A stretch of DNA of 64,000 bases from Bicyclus anynana (taxonomy: Eukaryota; Arthropoda; Insecta; Lepidoptera; Nymphalidae), in contig NC_069102.1 of the NCBI RefSeq assembly GCF_947172395.1, positions 9,268,442 to 9,332,441 on the forward strand. Reading direction: 5' to 3'. A program made the translations under genes and the position numbers. The notes under the pieces were generated by a model, which saw only the letters and a list, made by a program, of their open reading frames with translations, did not search any database and was not told the DNA's origin. This document shows, one piece after another, positions 54,049 to 64,000 of the stretch. The stretch's first letter is position 1, and the number at the start of each line of letters is the position of its first letter.

Positions 54049-54715
54049 ATATATTAGACACGGCATTATTAGAGACAAACATATTAGTTACTAATAATAA
54101 GTTTGACGTTTTGTAACTAGGTACATCAAGTAACATGATTTTTAAATTGAGTTTTATAAGAAATCCTTAAATTTTACTAATTATTCATATCGATATATTT
54201 CGGACGTTTATTCCATGTAGTAGAAGGAAAATAATATTGTTTATATTTATATGATATGAGTCAACAAAGAATTTTGGTGCTATAATAGGGTATAGCACAA
54301 AAATCCATGAAAATCTTGGAAAAAATACATGAAAATTAAACCAGAAATTCATCAGAAAGAATAGACGCAGAATTTTACTTATAATTTATGATTGTGCAAC
54401 CCAAATTCATGCATCAAATAAAAGGAAGCATTGTTATTTTTTCTATGCTGGGTAACGTCATTCAGCACGTTTAATAGCTTCTTTTACGAGTGGCTTGAAA
54501 GTTAAGTTTTAACTGGTGAAATTTATTGGTGTTGCGTACATCGCAATGCGTCGCCAATTGACTGCCGCCCCAGATGACATCATAAACGACCTCCACACAT
54601 GTATAACCATATAGTAACAACCTACTGATCGATGGTGTCGAAATGGGTAATGACTTCGGAACACTCCTATAGTAATTCGCTACGGGCTGTTAAACTTTTA
54701 TTGTGATGGCATTTC
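54049..54715. other. No recognised feature
   Basis: AT-rich, unassigned. Confidence 0.4.
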
Positions 54716-54850
54716 TTTTATTGGGGTTAGTCCAGTGGTTAGCCTAGCGGTTTCGGATCATGAAGTCCAGGGTTGGGATATGAAAAATTGTATTTCACGT
54801 TCACCATCTTCGGAAGTGTCTGCTAGCCTATTCACAAGTTGTCTGTCATA
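54716..54850 (+). mobile_element. SINE-E head fragment
   Basis: 'ggggttagtccagtggttag' (A box) and 'gaagtccagggttgggatat' (worn B box). Confidence 0.5.
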
Positions 54851-54865
54851 AAGTAGGAAAGAGCC

Positions 54866-55088
54866 GTGATCATCATTATCAACCCATATTCGGCTCACTG
54901 CTGAGCTCGAGTCTCCTCTCAGAATTAGAGGGGTTAGGCCAATAGTATACCACGCTGGCCCAATGCGGATTGGCAGACTTCACACACGCAGATAATTAAG
55001 ATAATTCCCTGGTATGCAGGTTTCCTCACGATGTTTTCCTTCACCGTTTGAGACACGTGATATTTAATTTTTTTAAATGCACACAACT
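54866..55088 (-). mobile_element. SINE-A without head, left arm of an inverted pair
   Basis: Tail 'atcatcattatcaacccata' through 'gatatttaatttttttaaat' to 'gcacacaactg'. It stops where the head would begin, five bases before the next copy. Confidence 0.9.
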
Positions 55089-55093
55089 GCTCT

Positions 55094-55282
55094 TCGCGCC
55101 GTGATAGCCCTGTGGATATGACCTCTGCCTCCGATTCCGGACGGTATGGGTTCAAATCCGGTCCGGGGCATGCACCTCCAACTTTTCAGTTGTGTGCATT
55201 TTAAGAAATTAATGATCATGTGTCTCAAACGGTGAAGGAAAAACATCGTGAGGAAACCTGCATGCCAGAGAATTTTCTGTTT
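55094..55282 (+). mobile_element. SINE-A 5' part, right arm of an inverted pair
   Basis: Head 'gccgtgatagccctgtggat' with B box 'gggttcaaatccgg', then body to 'catgccagagaattttct'. The body is inverted relative to the neighbouring copy over about 90 bp. Confidence 0.9.
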
Positions 55283-55667
55283 GAATATTTTTTGAGTTCT
55301 TATAATTACAAAAATAATTGGGAAGTAGGACAAAAATATTTCTGAACATTTCCTAATTATTTTTGTCCTTCTGGAAAAATATAAAATAAATCAATGGCAT
55401 GACTTGATGAATTTAAAAACTCTCAGAAATGGAGGAGAACACTTCTTTATATTTACTGTGCAATATTCAACTGCAAATTAACCGCAGAAATAACAAGCTC
55501 CAATTGTTCGTAAAATGAAATGATTGCTACCGAGTAAGTATAACGAACGTGCTTCGAGCATTGTGCTTCATATTTTACTAGCTTTTATACGTAACTTTAC
55601 TCGTATTTTTTGTCCCTCGTGAATACCTACTACTTAAAAAAAATTATAGTCGGTTATAAAGGGTTTG
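55283..55667. other. Unassigned, with an imperfect foldback at 55310-55375
   Basis: 'acaaaaataattgggaag' and '...cctaattatttttgtcc' pair imperfectly. Confidence 0.4.
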
Positions 55668-55800
55668 GGTTCATTTATACGAGCAGCACGTTGGCAACGG
55701 CAGTCGACTGGAATCAACTGCCGTTGACTGCCGTCGACTGCCGCCGAGACGTCGCCGACTGCAGTCGTCGGTAGCAGCTGCTGCTCGTGTAAATGTACTC
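55668..55800. mobile_element. GC-rich foldback MITE S
   Basis: Left 'catttatacgagcagcacgt' and the complement of the right end 'catttacacgagcagcagct' match. The interior repeats 'gactgccgt' several times and is strikingly GC-rich for this window. Confidence 0.65.
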
Positions 55801-55805
55801 CTTGG

Positions 55806-55945
55806 GGATAAGTAAAATATCATTTTGATGGGTTTTCTTTGCTACTTTCATTGACATAAGCTTAAGGCCTTCTAATTTATCTAGATTTTGCCCACGACAA
55901 CGGCAAAATCGGTCTATTTATGTATGTACACACGTATATTTTCGA
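55806..55945. repeat. Direct repeat T, copy 1
   Basis: 'ttttctttgctactttcatt' and 'aggccttct', then 'ttgcccacg', recur in order at 56522-56650, about 716 bp away. Confidence 0.75.
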
Positions 55946-55975
55946 TTACCTAACAGATGGGACGGAGCGTGTATC

Positions 55976-56150
55976 AAACTCAAAATTCATTTATTTCAAA
56001 TAGGCTTACTTTACAAGCTCTTTCGAAATGTCAGGTCAAATAATATTAAACTTAAAACAATGGTGATAATAATTAGTCGAAAACTTAAAATTAAAGTTAC
56101 GAGGGTTCCAAATGCGCCTTGGTCCGAGAAGAGCCCACAACACCTATTGT
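55976..56150 (-). mobile_element. LINE-L 3' end, copy 2
   Basis: The complement of the 50175-50360 type: 'tcaaaattcatttatttcaa', 'gagggttccaaatgcgcctt', 'gagcccacaa'. The 5' side merges into the hairpin at 56140-56182. Confidence 0.8.
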
Positions 56151-56182
56151 TAAATAGTTCATCACTATTTAACAATAGGTGT
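56140..56182. repeat. Perfect hairpin, 19-bp stem, 5-nt loop
   Basis: 56140-56158 ('acacctattgttaaatag' side) pairs with 56164-56182, at the 5' junction of LINE-L copy 2. Confidence 0.95.
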
Positions 56183-56521
56183 AAATGTAGCCTGTCATGT
56201 AATACATTTCATTTCTAAGCAATTTTGTCGTTTACATAATCATTAACACTATAATACGACTTTTCTATAAGCTTGCGTTTAATAAAAACGAACTTATTGA
56301 GAGACATGCCAGTGTGGCAGTTTATATAAAAACGTATACAATTACCGTTAAAGTGATTACAATTTTTTTGTTACCTAGTGTGGTGTGCAACAATTTCATT
56401 TTTATTTCTGACATTAATATTATTACAATCACACCTTCTTTTAAAATTTCCCAAGTTATTATGTAGGTACATATACTAAATTCTCAAATATAAATCGTGA
56501 ATAATACTTTTTAGAAAACGG

Positions 56522-56650
56522 ATAGGTGATAAGTAAATTATATCTTTATGATCGATTTTCTTTGCTACTTTCATTGAAATAAGCCTAAGGCCTTCTTCAA
56601 ATATATCTTGCCCACGTAAATAGCATGAAAATCGGTCTACATATTATTAT
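56522..56650. repeat. Direct repeat T, copy 2
   Basis: Partner of 55806-55945, with the same word order and moderate divergence. Confidence 0.75.
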
Positions 56651-56668
56651 GTACAGTTGTACACTCAT

Positions 56669-56824
56669 CAGTGGTGTGCACATCATAGATGCAAAAAATG
56701 CACTGCCTACCCCAAGTACTCAAGACAAACCTATGTTGGACCACATAATACATGGTTGGGCAAGGAGTTTTCCAATATTTTCTTATAATGCATACTTTAG
56801 TTAAAAACCCTATGCACACCACTG
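56669..56824. mobile_element. hAT-type MITE with perfect 8-bp target duplication
   Basis: A 156-bp element, 'cagtggtgtgca' to 'tgcacaccactg', flanked on both sides by acactcat (56661-56668 and 56825-56832). Confidence 0.9.
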
Positions 56825-57254
56825 ACACTCATATATTTTCGAGTAACAGATGGAACTCAGTGTGTATTGCTCAAATACAAACTTGTTTCTCATTGCTCAC
56901 CGTAACAATGTTCGTGCGATTGAATTTATGGGTCCATAATTGTTAAATGTCAATAAAATCGATCGCCCACAAAACCGGGGACACGCTCAATAACATCCCC
57001 CAATTTCAATTCCTCTTAAATTGCCACTCAAATTAATTTTAGTAACAGCTGCTATCGATTTATGACCCAATCAATGTGTTGCAAGGAAAAAAATGGCCGA
57101 CCGTTTAGCTGCTTAACAATTTATCGTAATGAATTCGGTCGCGTCGAATTGTTGGGCTTCGGAATTCTACTTTCAGAAATAATTATCAATATCAACAATA
57201 CATCAATACACATAATAGAACCGAAGTGTCTTGTCTCACAAACGCGCTTTTTTA
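56825..57254. other. No recognised feature
   Basis: Unassigned. The 114-codon frame 57062-57406 runs into a repeat. Confidence 0.4.
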
Positions 57255-57300
57255 TAACCGACTTCAAAAAAGGAGGAGGTTATCAATTCGTCGAAATCAT
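57255..57300 (+). mobile_element. 'aaccgacttcaaa' repeat, 5' scrap
   Basis: 'taaccgacttcaaaaaagga' and 'ggaggttatcaattcg', then divergence. Confidence 0.6.
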
Positions 57301-57445
57301 TTTTCATGTAATTTTTTTAAAAGTAAAAAATACCTGCTTCGAAGTCGTTATCACTAGCATCTTAAAACCTTTCATAAACATACGCATTTGTAAATTACAA
57401 AATTAGTGTGCTTACCATAAAATGGTACGCTTAACTTAAAATATA

Positions 57446-57653
57446 TCTATACTAATATTATAAAGCTGAAAAGTTTGTATGTTTATTTGATTGTTTGTTT
57501 GATGGAACGCGCTAATCTCAGAAAGTAACGATTTTCAGTGACGAAAAATTATTTCAGTGTTAGATAGCCCATTGACCGAGGAAGGCTATAGGCTATATTT
57601 TATCCCCGTATTCCTACGGGAACGGGAACCACGCGGGGAACCACGCGGGCGGG
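57446..57653 (+). mobile_element. Helitron family 1, 3' end altered
   Basis: TC start after A, typical core and 'gaggaaggctataggctata'. The 3' part duplicates 'gggaaccacgcgggg', and the normal CTAG terminus is replaced by 'ggcggggtag'. Confidence 0.75.
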
Positions 57654-58514
57654 GTAGATGGAAGTTGGCTTTACAATTCGCTAGCGCGCTTGTTTTTCAA
57701 AAATTAACTTCAGTTTATTTAAGTAAAAACTTTTTGCAATGATTTTAATTACACATTACGCAAGTGCACTATTTTTAATATGCAAACAATAAGTCATGAA
57801 TATTATGATCTCATATTGAGTCATCTTATGTGTCATGCCTGTTTTCGAAAAAATCACTCTGAACTGTAAACAAAATCATAATTCTAATAACATTTTATCA
57901 TTTTCGGTATAAATCATTGGAAATTTTAAAAATAGCATGAGGATATAAATTGTTTTACATTCAAAGTTATCAAAAATCGTCGATGATCAAATCGTAAGAT
58001 CGATTTTATATTCAGAATGATTATCAGGGGATGTGTTCAGTGACTTACGGTTTATGGTCGTTGTTCCTGATAAATAGTTCTTAGTATCAAATGATAAACA
58101 CGTAGTCACATTTAAACAACGGAGGATTTTCAAAACAGAACCAAAAAAACTCAAAATTAAAAGTTTCGTGGTTCAATTACCACCCGTCGGCCTATTGCAC
58201 CCATTCGCATATAAAACATATTTTTACCTGGATTTTTTCACTGTTAATTTGTAAAAATATCCTATATTAGCCAACTGTAAATACTAAAGATATCAAGTTC
58301 CCTCTGTAAAGGTAAACATAAAAATAAAAATTAAGAAAAGAAAATGAAAGTAGAGTGTTTACCGACTGCGCAATTTTCTTCCAACTATTCAAAAGTTAAC
58401 TCTCATTCGGCAGCGAACAGTTCAAGTTTAAAACATTTTAGCGGCGAATCTCTCGCGGCCCGCACCGGGGGGAATTACGAAACTTTTGGGAATGAATATG
58501 CGAAAGCTTTTAAA
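57654..58514. other. No recognised feature; GC-richer patch at 58440-58490
   Basis: AT-rich except 'gcggcgaatctctcgcggcc' just before the tandem array. Confidence 0.4.
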
Positions 58515-59345
58515 TGTTAGTTGGGAGCTCGGCACGGTGATAAGCAAAGTTACCTACCTACTCTATGAATTATTCGCTTCATTTTCGTAGCTTAGTTATC
58601 TTAGTTTTAGCAGAAATGATGCATTCTTTTATGCATCCTTAATCACTTGATTAATCATTTAATCACTTCAGTAGTCGAAATCCACTGAGTTTAGTTCTGG
58701 TAAATATAGAGTTGCTTTCGTTGGGAACTTGGCACGGTTATAACCAAAGTTAATTACTCTATGGATTATTCCCTTCATTTTCGTTCGTAGCTTAGTTATC
58801 TTAGTTTTAGTAGCAAAGGATGCATCTTTTTATAAATCCGATATCGCTTGTTCAATACTTAAGTAGTCGAATTCTTAGTTTAGTTTTAGTAAATATAGGG
58901 ATTCTTTCATTGGGAACTTGACAAAGCAAAGTTACCTGAATTAATTATTCGCTTCATTTTTGTAGCTTAGTTATTTTAGTTTTAGTAAAAAGGATGCATT
59001 AACGCATCCTTATTCACTTGTTTAATACTTAAGTAGTGGCTAAGTCCAGTTAGTTTAGTTTTGGTAAATATTTGATGCTTTCGTTGGAAACTTGACACAT
59101 TTATAAACAAAGTTACCTACTCGATGAATGTTCGCTCCATTTTCGTAGCTTAGTTATCGTAGTTTCAGTAGAAAAGGATGCATTAAAGCATTCTTAATTC
59201 CCTAATTAATACTTAAATAGTGGCTAAGTCCAGTGAATTTAGTTTTATTAAATATATGGATATTTTCGATAGGAACTTTGCACGGTTTTAGGCAAAGTAC
59301 TGTATGAATTATTTGCTTCATTTTCGTAGATATTTAGATACTTTT
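58515..59345. repeat. Tandem array of about five diverged 170-200 bp units
   Basis: The word 'gtagcttagttat' recurs near 58588, 58788, 58963 and 59146, with a weaker copy near 59317. Each unit also has 'ttcattttcgtag'-type sequence, a 'ggatgcatt...gcatcc' palindrome, 'agtagtcg/agtagtggc' and 'tttagtttt(a/g)gtaaatat'. No frame persists through the units. Confidence 0.9.
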
Positions 59346-59753
59346 GATATAGTAGACAGGACATTGATTGGCATTAACTAATAACTTCCCTCAACTAGGT
59401 ACATGAAAATTTGCTTAATGATCGTGAAATACACAAAAATTCCAGTTTCCAATAAAACATCTAAGTTGTATCGAAATATACAACCAACCACTTATTTAGA
59501 TAAATATGTGGCCTGTGTAGGCGGCTACTAATATGATTGGATTTCGTTCGTCGGGCAGTACAGACAGACTGGTTTTCCCACTATGTATATTATATTTTAT
59601 AATAAATCTAAACTCCACTTTTATAGTGGTTTATTTTGAAAAGGTCATTTCATTTCCACTACGAGTATATCTTACAAATTCAGTTGCAGTAAATAGGTGT
59701 TCTTACCTCACTTAATTTTTTTTCGTACATAACACTAACGCCTAGGTTACAGA
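59346..59753. other. No recognised feature
   Basis: AT-rich, unassigned. Confidence 0.4.
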
Positions 59754-59939
59754 GGCCTTAGCCATGTGGCACGACGATTCTTTTTCTATAAACGCTAACA
59801 AAATGTATGGGAATGACAGATCCGATCTACAACTTCATCACGTGACTTATCGAAACTGAACGTCATTCCTATATATTTTTAAATTATCGAAGCGTTAGCG
59901 TTTGTAGAAAGAGAATCGATGTGCCACATGGCTAAGACC
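59754..59939. mobile_element. MITE I copy 3, complete
   Basis: Left 'ggccttagccatgtggcacg' and the complement of the right end 'ggtcttagccatgtggcaca' continue for about 46 bp. The centre has TCACGTGA at 59838-59845. Confidence 0.85.
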
Positions 59940-60113
59940 CCAGGTTTTAATTAGAGTAGACACTACGATAGTGCAACTCTCTGATTTAATTACAACCACT
60001 ACACCATAAAGCTCTTTTTAGAGGATTTCATTTGACACCTACATAATTTTCGTTAGGGCTTTGTGTGACGGTAAATTACAGGCACAACACTTAACAATGC
60101 CTCAGATTACGGA

Positions 60114-60290
60114 GTGCCTAGTGGCAGTTTGATGCTGTGACGATCGCGTCAACGTAAACGAGAATTTCTAAGGATTTGAAACAGCGCCATCTAGTGGCAC
60201 TAATGCACAACTGTTTAAATTCCATATAAATTCGCGTTTACGTTAACGCGATAGTAACAGCATGAACATATTAAAAACTCCCACTAGGCA
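60114..60290. mobile_element. MITE L copy 2
   Basis: 'gcctagtggcagtttgatgc' to 'aaaactcccactaggca', with the same interior as 40434-40608. Confidence 0.8.
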
Positions 60291-60568
60291 CACAGGGCGC
60301 TGGGCAGCACACTGAAGGTTTAGTTTCGAAATGTCGCTTAAATATAGCGATATTTTCACTTAATTTCTAAGATGGGCGCAAAGAGATAACGACATAATTT
60401 TGTCTATGTATCGCTGTCTCTTTTGTCGCATAGTAAAGAAAGATATAACTTAGCCTTAGCTTGCTTTATAAGTTTCCAAGATTTATAAATATTGTTTTTC
60501 AAATATTAGCATTTTGACTCAATTTCGGCGGATTTGCGTAGTTCGAACAATGTCGAGAGTCTTACATT

Positions 60569-60817
60569 GTGTTGTCTCGGAAAACATACAACGACGATGT
60601 TAGAACGTTCTACGAACATACTATGTACGCGGCTTTTACTCGAAAACAGGTTATAATGAGTCAGCAAGATAATTATTTATTAGAGATTCTCTTGTTGACG
60701 CATAGCAACAACCTACTTTACGAGATGCTTAGTTTCCAAACAAATATTCATCATGATTTATGGAAAGTATTGGTGTATATTACGCTGAGTAAGCTTTTAC
60801 ATCGCAATAGTGTTTAA
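60569..60817 (+). CDS. Unrecognised 82-codon open frame
   Basis: I do not recognise this product. The frame (MLSRKTYNDDVRTFYEHTMY...) ends at a stop beside 60817 and lies outside the repeats mapped here. The composition is mixed, without low-complexity runs; residues about 45-75 are leucine-rich. No signal peptide, motif or splice context is evident. It could be an old gene or transposon fragment, or chance. Confidence 0.15.
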   Translation: MLSRKTYNDDVRTFYEHTMYAAFTRKQVIMSQQDNYLLEILLLTHSNNLLYEMLSFQTNIHHDLWKVLVYITLSKLLHRNSV

Positions 60818-60984
60818 GTAGGAAGGATGTTTTGTATAACTCGCAAGTGCGAGTTTCGAATACACCTCTTCTTTCTTATTTAATTGTATCGTGTTAGACA
60901 GAGAGATATAGAGGAGATATAAAAATTCGGTAAGCGATTTATAAGACACACTTTACAGAATAGCGCTCCAGATCAGAAAAATTT

Positions 60985-61318
60985 TGACGGCCTCCGTGGC
61001 GCAGTGGTATGCACGGTGGATTTACAAGACGGAGGTTTTGGGTTCGATCCCCGGCTGGGCTGATTGAGATTTTCTTAATTGGTCCAGGTCTGGCTGATGG
61101 GGAGGCTTCAGACGTGGCTAGTTACCACCCTAGTGGCAAAGACGTACCGCCAAGCGATTTAGCGTTCCGGTACGGTGTCGTGTAGAAACCGAAAAGGTGT
61201 GTAGATTTTCATCCTCCTAACAAGTTAACCCGCTTCCATCTTAGACTGCATCGTTACTTACCATGTACAGATGAGATTGTAATCAAGGGGTAACTTGTAA
61301 AGAGTAAAAAAAAGAAGG
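60985..61318 (+). mobile_element. SINE-B, full length
   Basis: Head 'ggcctccgtggcgcagtgg', B box 'gggttcgatccccggctgg', complete body, A-rich tail 'gagtaaaaaaaag'. Confidence 0.93.
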
Positions 61319-61587
61319 CGGATTTGAGGGTACAAACCATGACATGTTTTTATATGTTCTACAGGAAATCATGAGAAATCGTCTATCGTTCGTTAATATG
61401 TTGCTCTAATCGATATTTGCGGTAACCCCGTCATCGTAACAAATTCGTAACGTAAACCGCATGGCTTATGTAAACACTTCGCTGGACTACGTCATACCTA
61501 TTTTCTTCTAGAATAGATTTTATCTTCAAACCACAGACATACGCTTCAGTTTTATTTATTGGTTTATAGATACAATTAGATATTAAA

Positions 61588-61665
61588 CGCCCACCAACCT
61601 GCATTGGAGCACTGTGGAAGGTCTAATCTCCATATCCCCTCTCGTATACGGAGGAATATGGATAA
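61588..61665 (+). mobile_element. SINE-E 3' fragment
   Basis: 'cgcccaccaacctgcattgg' and 'tctaatctccatatcccctc'. Confidence 0.55.
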
Positions 61666-61779
61666 ATGTTAACAATTAACACAATACGAGCCATAGAACA
61701 GAAAACACTAGTGCTAGTTCCGTGATTCGTGCTATAGAAACCGAGATAATTGCAAAAATTAACTGATTTTCATTTTAGA

Positions 61780-62394
61780 CTTCATCATCATCATCATCAT
61801 TATCATAACCCCAATAGGGTACTACAACATTGATGAGTTCCTTAATGATAAAGATGCTTGGAGGCCGTTGGATCAGCTTCCACCTTCACACAGAAAGTAA
61901 AACTATAAGAAATGTAAACAGTAATTGTTATTAATTGTAAATTATAATACTGTATGACTTTTTCAAAAGCAGAACCTGCCTTCCGAACCGGTGGTAGAAT
62001 CTTTACAAATAGTCAACTGACGTGTCAAAAGTGCTTGTAAACTGAGCCTACTTGAAATAAATGATTTTTGATTTTGATTTTGATTTAACCCATAACCCAT
62101 ATTAGGTTCACTGCTGAGCCAGAGTCTCCTCTGAGAATGAGAGGGGTTAGGCCAATAGTTCACCAGGTTGGCCCAATGGCATGGATTGGCAGACTTCACA
62201 CACGCAGAAAATTGAGAAAATTCTCTGGCATGCAGGTTTCCCCACGATGTTTTTCCTTTGGCACGTGATATTTAATTTCTTAAAATGCACACAACTGAAA
62301 AGTTGGAGGTGCATATGCCCCGGACCGGATTCGAATCCACACCCTCCGGAATCGGAGGCAGAGGGCATATCCACTGGGCTATCACGGCTCTATT
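61780..62394 (-). mobile_element. SINE-A, full length, tail split by LINE-K
   Basis: (CATCAT)n tail at 61780-61812, then LINE-K 61824-62083, then 'aacccataacccatattagg' and body to the head ending at 62394. The B-box complement 'ggattcgaatcc' is intact. A few bases near 'cctttggcacgtg' are deleted. Confidence 0.9.
61824..62083 (+). mobile_element. LINE-K 3' end, copy 2
   Basis: It starts at the same base as copy 1 ('acaacattgatgag') and matches it, apart from a 35-bp internal deletion after 'tttttcaaaag'. Confidence 0.88.
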
Positions 62395-62562
62395 TTAGGC
62401 TTAAAATAACTTTATACAGACACGAGATTTTGTGAGACTTTTTGGACAACTTTGGGTACACCAAAATGATGGTGTATACGAACGTTATCATCTTTCATTC
62501 CCAAATTGGCCAGCTTTTAAGTTACTTAATTGACTGGCCTTATGATTTTAATATCATATTAT

Positions 62563-62666
62563 CAGTAGCGTGCACACCATAGATGCAAAAATGATGAACC
62601 CTGCATTTGAGAAAGAATTTGTTCACATAGTACATACTCTAGTTAAAACCCCTATGCACCCAACTG
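62563..62666. mobile_element. hAT-type MITE, shorter copy
   Basis: 'cagtagcgtgcacaccatag' to 'tgcacccaactg', related to 56669-56824. The flanks catattat and cataatat differ at one base of eight. Confidence 0.8.
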
Positions 62667-62814
62667 CATAATATATGTTTATTAACTGTGTCTTTGAAAT
62701 AACCGAAATCTGTGATCATTATTGTTAGAGTCATTATTCCTACTCGTACCTTACCTCTAAACCTAAGGTTAAGATAAGATGTCTATCCTATCTTTGACAT
62801 TAGAGAACCTCATT

Positions 62815-63145
62815 TTGACGGCCTCCGTGGCGCAGTGGTATGCGCGGTGAATTTACAAAACGGAGGACCTGGGTTCGAACCTCGGCTGGGGCTGATTGAG
62901 ATTTTCTTAATTGGTCCAGGTCTGGCTGGTGGGAGACTTCGGCCGCGGTTAATTACCACCCTACCGATAAAGACGTACCGCCAAGCGATTTAGCGTTCCG
63001 GTACGATATCGTGTAGAAATCAAAAGGGGTGTGGATTTTCATCCTTCTCCTAACAAATTAGCCCGCTTCCTTCTTAGACTGCATCATTATTTACCATCAG
63101 GTGAGATTGTAGTCAAGGGCTAATTTGTAAATAATAATAATAAAC
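62815..63145 (+). mobile_element. SINE-B, full length
   Basis: Head 'ggcctccgtggcgcagtgg', B box 'gggttcgaacctcggctgg', full body, tail 'aaataataataataaa'. Confidence 0.93.
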
Positions 63146-63349
63146 CTTCTTAAAAGTACAAAATTATCGACAAATATCGAGCACTCGACGACCACTAGAA
63201 CTCAGTAATACAGAACACAATGCGGAACTCTAAAAACTATTTACAATGGGCATTCAAACATGATTTAAAAAAAAAAAAACAACTACACCTACACACACAT
63301 TTATAAGTGAGCATCCTCTTCTATTTAACGTTGCTCTTTAACATAAAAC

Positions 63350-63613
63350 TTGTTCATGTTCTCTAATACAGAACATTATGTGGCACACAGTAAACTGTTG
63401 TTGTCACATATCCTTTTATTCCTAGTTGGAAATAGGTCAGGATGTGAGGACAAAGTTGGTACGGAACGGGAAGTACAGCCCCGTACGCTCGGCTCGGGTT
63501 TTAATACCGATGTGAAAATAATAAAGGAATTCTGTTCCTATTATGGAACAGCAGTGCATTCGCCGACTATTTCCGATAAGTACTTAAGTAATTTTAAAAG
63601 TAGAGCTCTATGA
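63350..63613 (+). CDS. Unrecognised 87-codon open frame
   Basis: I do not recognise this product. It begins MFMFSNTEHYVAHSK, followed by a short hydrophobic run (LLLSHILLFLV), then a charged segment and the C-terminal end ISDKYLSNFKSRAL. It stops just before the repeat at 63630. The hydrophobic run could suggest a membrane or signal segment, but nothing else supports a gene. Chance or a decayed fragment is as likely. Confidence 0.15.
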   Translation: MFMFSNTEHYVAHSKLLLSHILLFLVGNRSGCEDKVGTEREVQPRTLGSGFNTDVKIIKEFCSYYGTAVHSPTISDKYLSNFKSRAL

Positions 63614-63629
63614 AATTCCTCCTCCTGTT

Positions 63630-63850
63630 TTTAACTGACTTTAAAAAAGGAGGAGGTTCTCCACTCGACGCGCATGTTTTTTTTTAATGTTTGTTACCTC
63701 AAAACTTTGACATTAATAAACCAATTTTAATTTTTTTTTTGTTTGAAAGAGTATACTTCCAGATTGGTGCCATTTCATTTTCATGCAAATCGGTTTAGTA
63801 ATTTTGTCTTAAAATCAAAATAACTAATATTTGAAGTCGGTTCTATTTTT
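63630..63850 (+). mobile_element. 'aaccgacttcaaa' repeat, complete-looking
   Basis: Starts 'taactgactttaaaaaagga' and 'ggaggttctccactcgac', ends 'ctaatatttgaagtcggtt'. The ends form an inverted repeat ('aaccgacttcaaa' type), consistent with a short DNA-transposon derivative. Confidence 0.65.
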
Positions 63851-63937
63851 ATGTTAAAAATATTATGATTAATGTATATAGAATTACGAACTTAATACAC
63901 TGTGTAAATGTGTATACTGTCTCGTTGTTTTTCATTT

Positions 63938-63985
63938 GTAGCTTCGTATCACGAGTTCCGGGGTTCGAGTCCTTGTCGAGCGTAA
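63938..63985 (+). mobile_element. tRNA-like scrap at the window edge
   Basis: 'atcacgagttccggggttcg' and 'agtccttgtcgagc' contain a B-box-like word. Possibly the head of a SINE-E/F copy. No tRNA fold is supported. Confidence 0.35.
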
Positions 63986-64000
63986 TTATTATATAAATAT

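Noticed and set aside
57062..57406. 114-codon plus-strand gene
   Set aside because: It includes the translated start of the 'aaccgacttcaaa' repeat (TDFKKGGGYQF) and lacks any known motif.

Overview
The window reads as non-coding nuclear DNA of a lepidopteran (butterfly or moth). It is AT-rich and contains no protein-coding gene that I can defend. Its interspersed repeats are of kinds typical of Lepidoptera: short Helitrons with 5'-TC and CTAG-3' ends, several tRNA-derived SINE families, many MITEs, and decayed 3' ends of non-LTR retrotransposons. The species assignment is an inference from this repeat repertoire. Almost all open frames run through repeats and are chance frames.

Family labels are local to this annotation. 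SINE-A has the 'agcccagtgga' tRNA-like head and a (TGATGA)n tail. SINE-B has the 'ggcctccgtggcgcagtgg' head and an A-rich tail. SINE-C has a 'cctcaatagctcaa' head. SINE-D has a 'gccgcgtggcgcagtggg' head. SINE-E and SINE-F are related families with an internal 'gagcacgtta' motif. Helitron family 1 carries 'tgaagagtttgtttg'. Family 2 carries 'ctctggattaacacatagg'. Family 3 is a relative with 'cggtccagtag' on the complement. MITE families are lettered F to S. LINE-K and LINE-L are two non-LTR 3'-end types, and 'RTE-like' marks LINE tails that encode a decayed WTDDIKR...W(M)QAA motif.

Layout. 0-10 kb: a Helitron inserted cleanly into a SINE, a Helitron carrying a duplicated CCCTA minisatellite, a SINE-B with three tandem tRNA-like heads, and foldback elements. 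10-22 kb: MITE-rich, with nested insertions and several perfect hairpins. 22-40 kb: SINEs, RTE-like LINE tails, Helitrons, a GC-rich segment at 34.4-34.6 kb that looks like a 5' exon with a splice donor, and a Tc1/mariner-type MITE that contains a LINE fragment. 40-57 kb: more MITEs, paired and inverted SINEs and LINE tails. 57-64 kb: a five-copy tandem array of about 170-200 bp units, hAT-type MITEs with target duplications, and further SINEs.

The most useful results are structural. Insertion boundaries can be read to the base for several elements. Two Helitron copies share a dimeric architecture. Snap-back palindromes with very short loops are frequent. One MITE family carries a CACGTG palindrome in all three copies. 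The candidate first exon near 34.4 kb is the only sign of a host gene, and it suggests that the sequence to its right could be intron. No single new biological system stands out.
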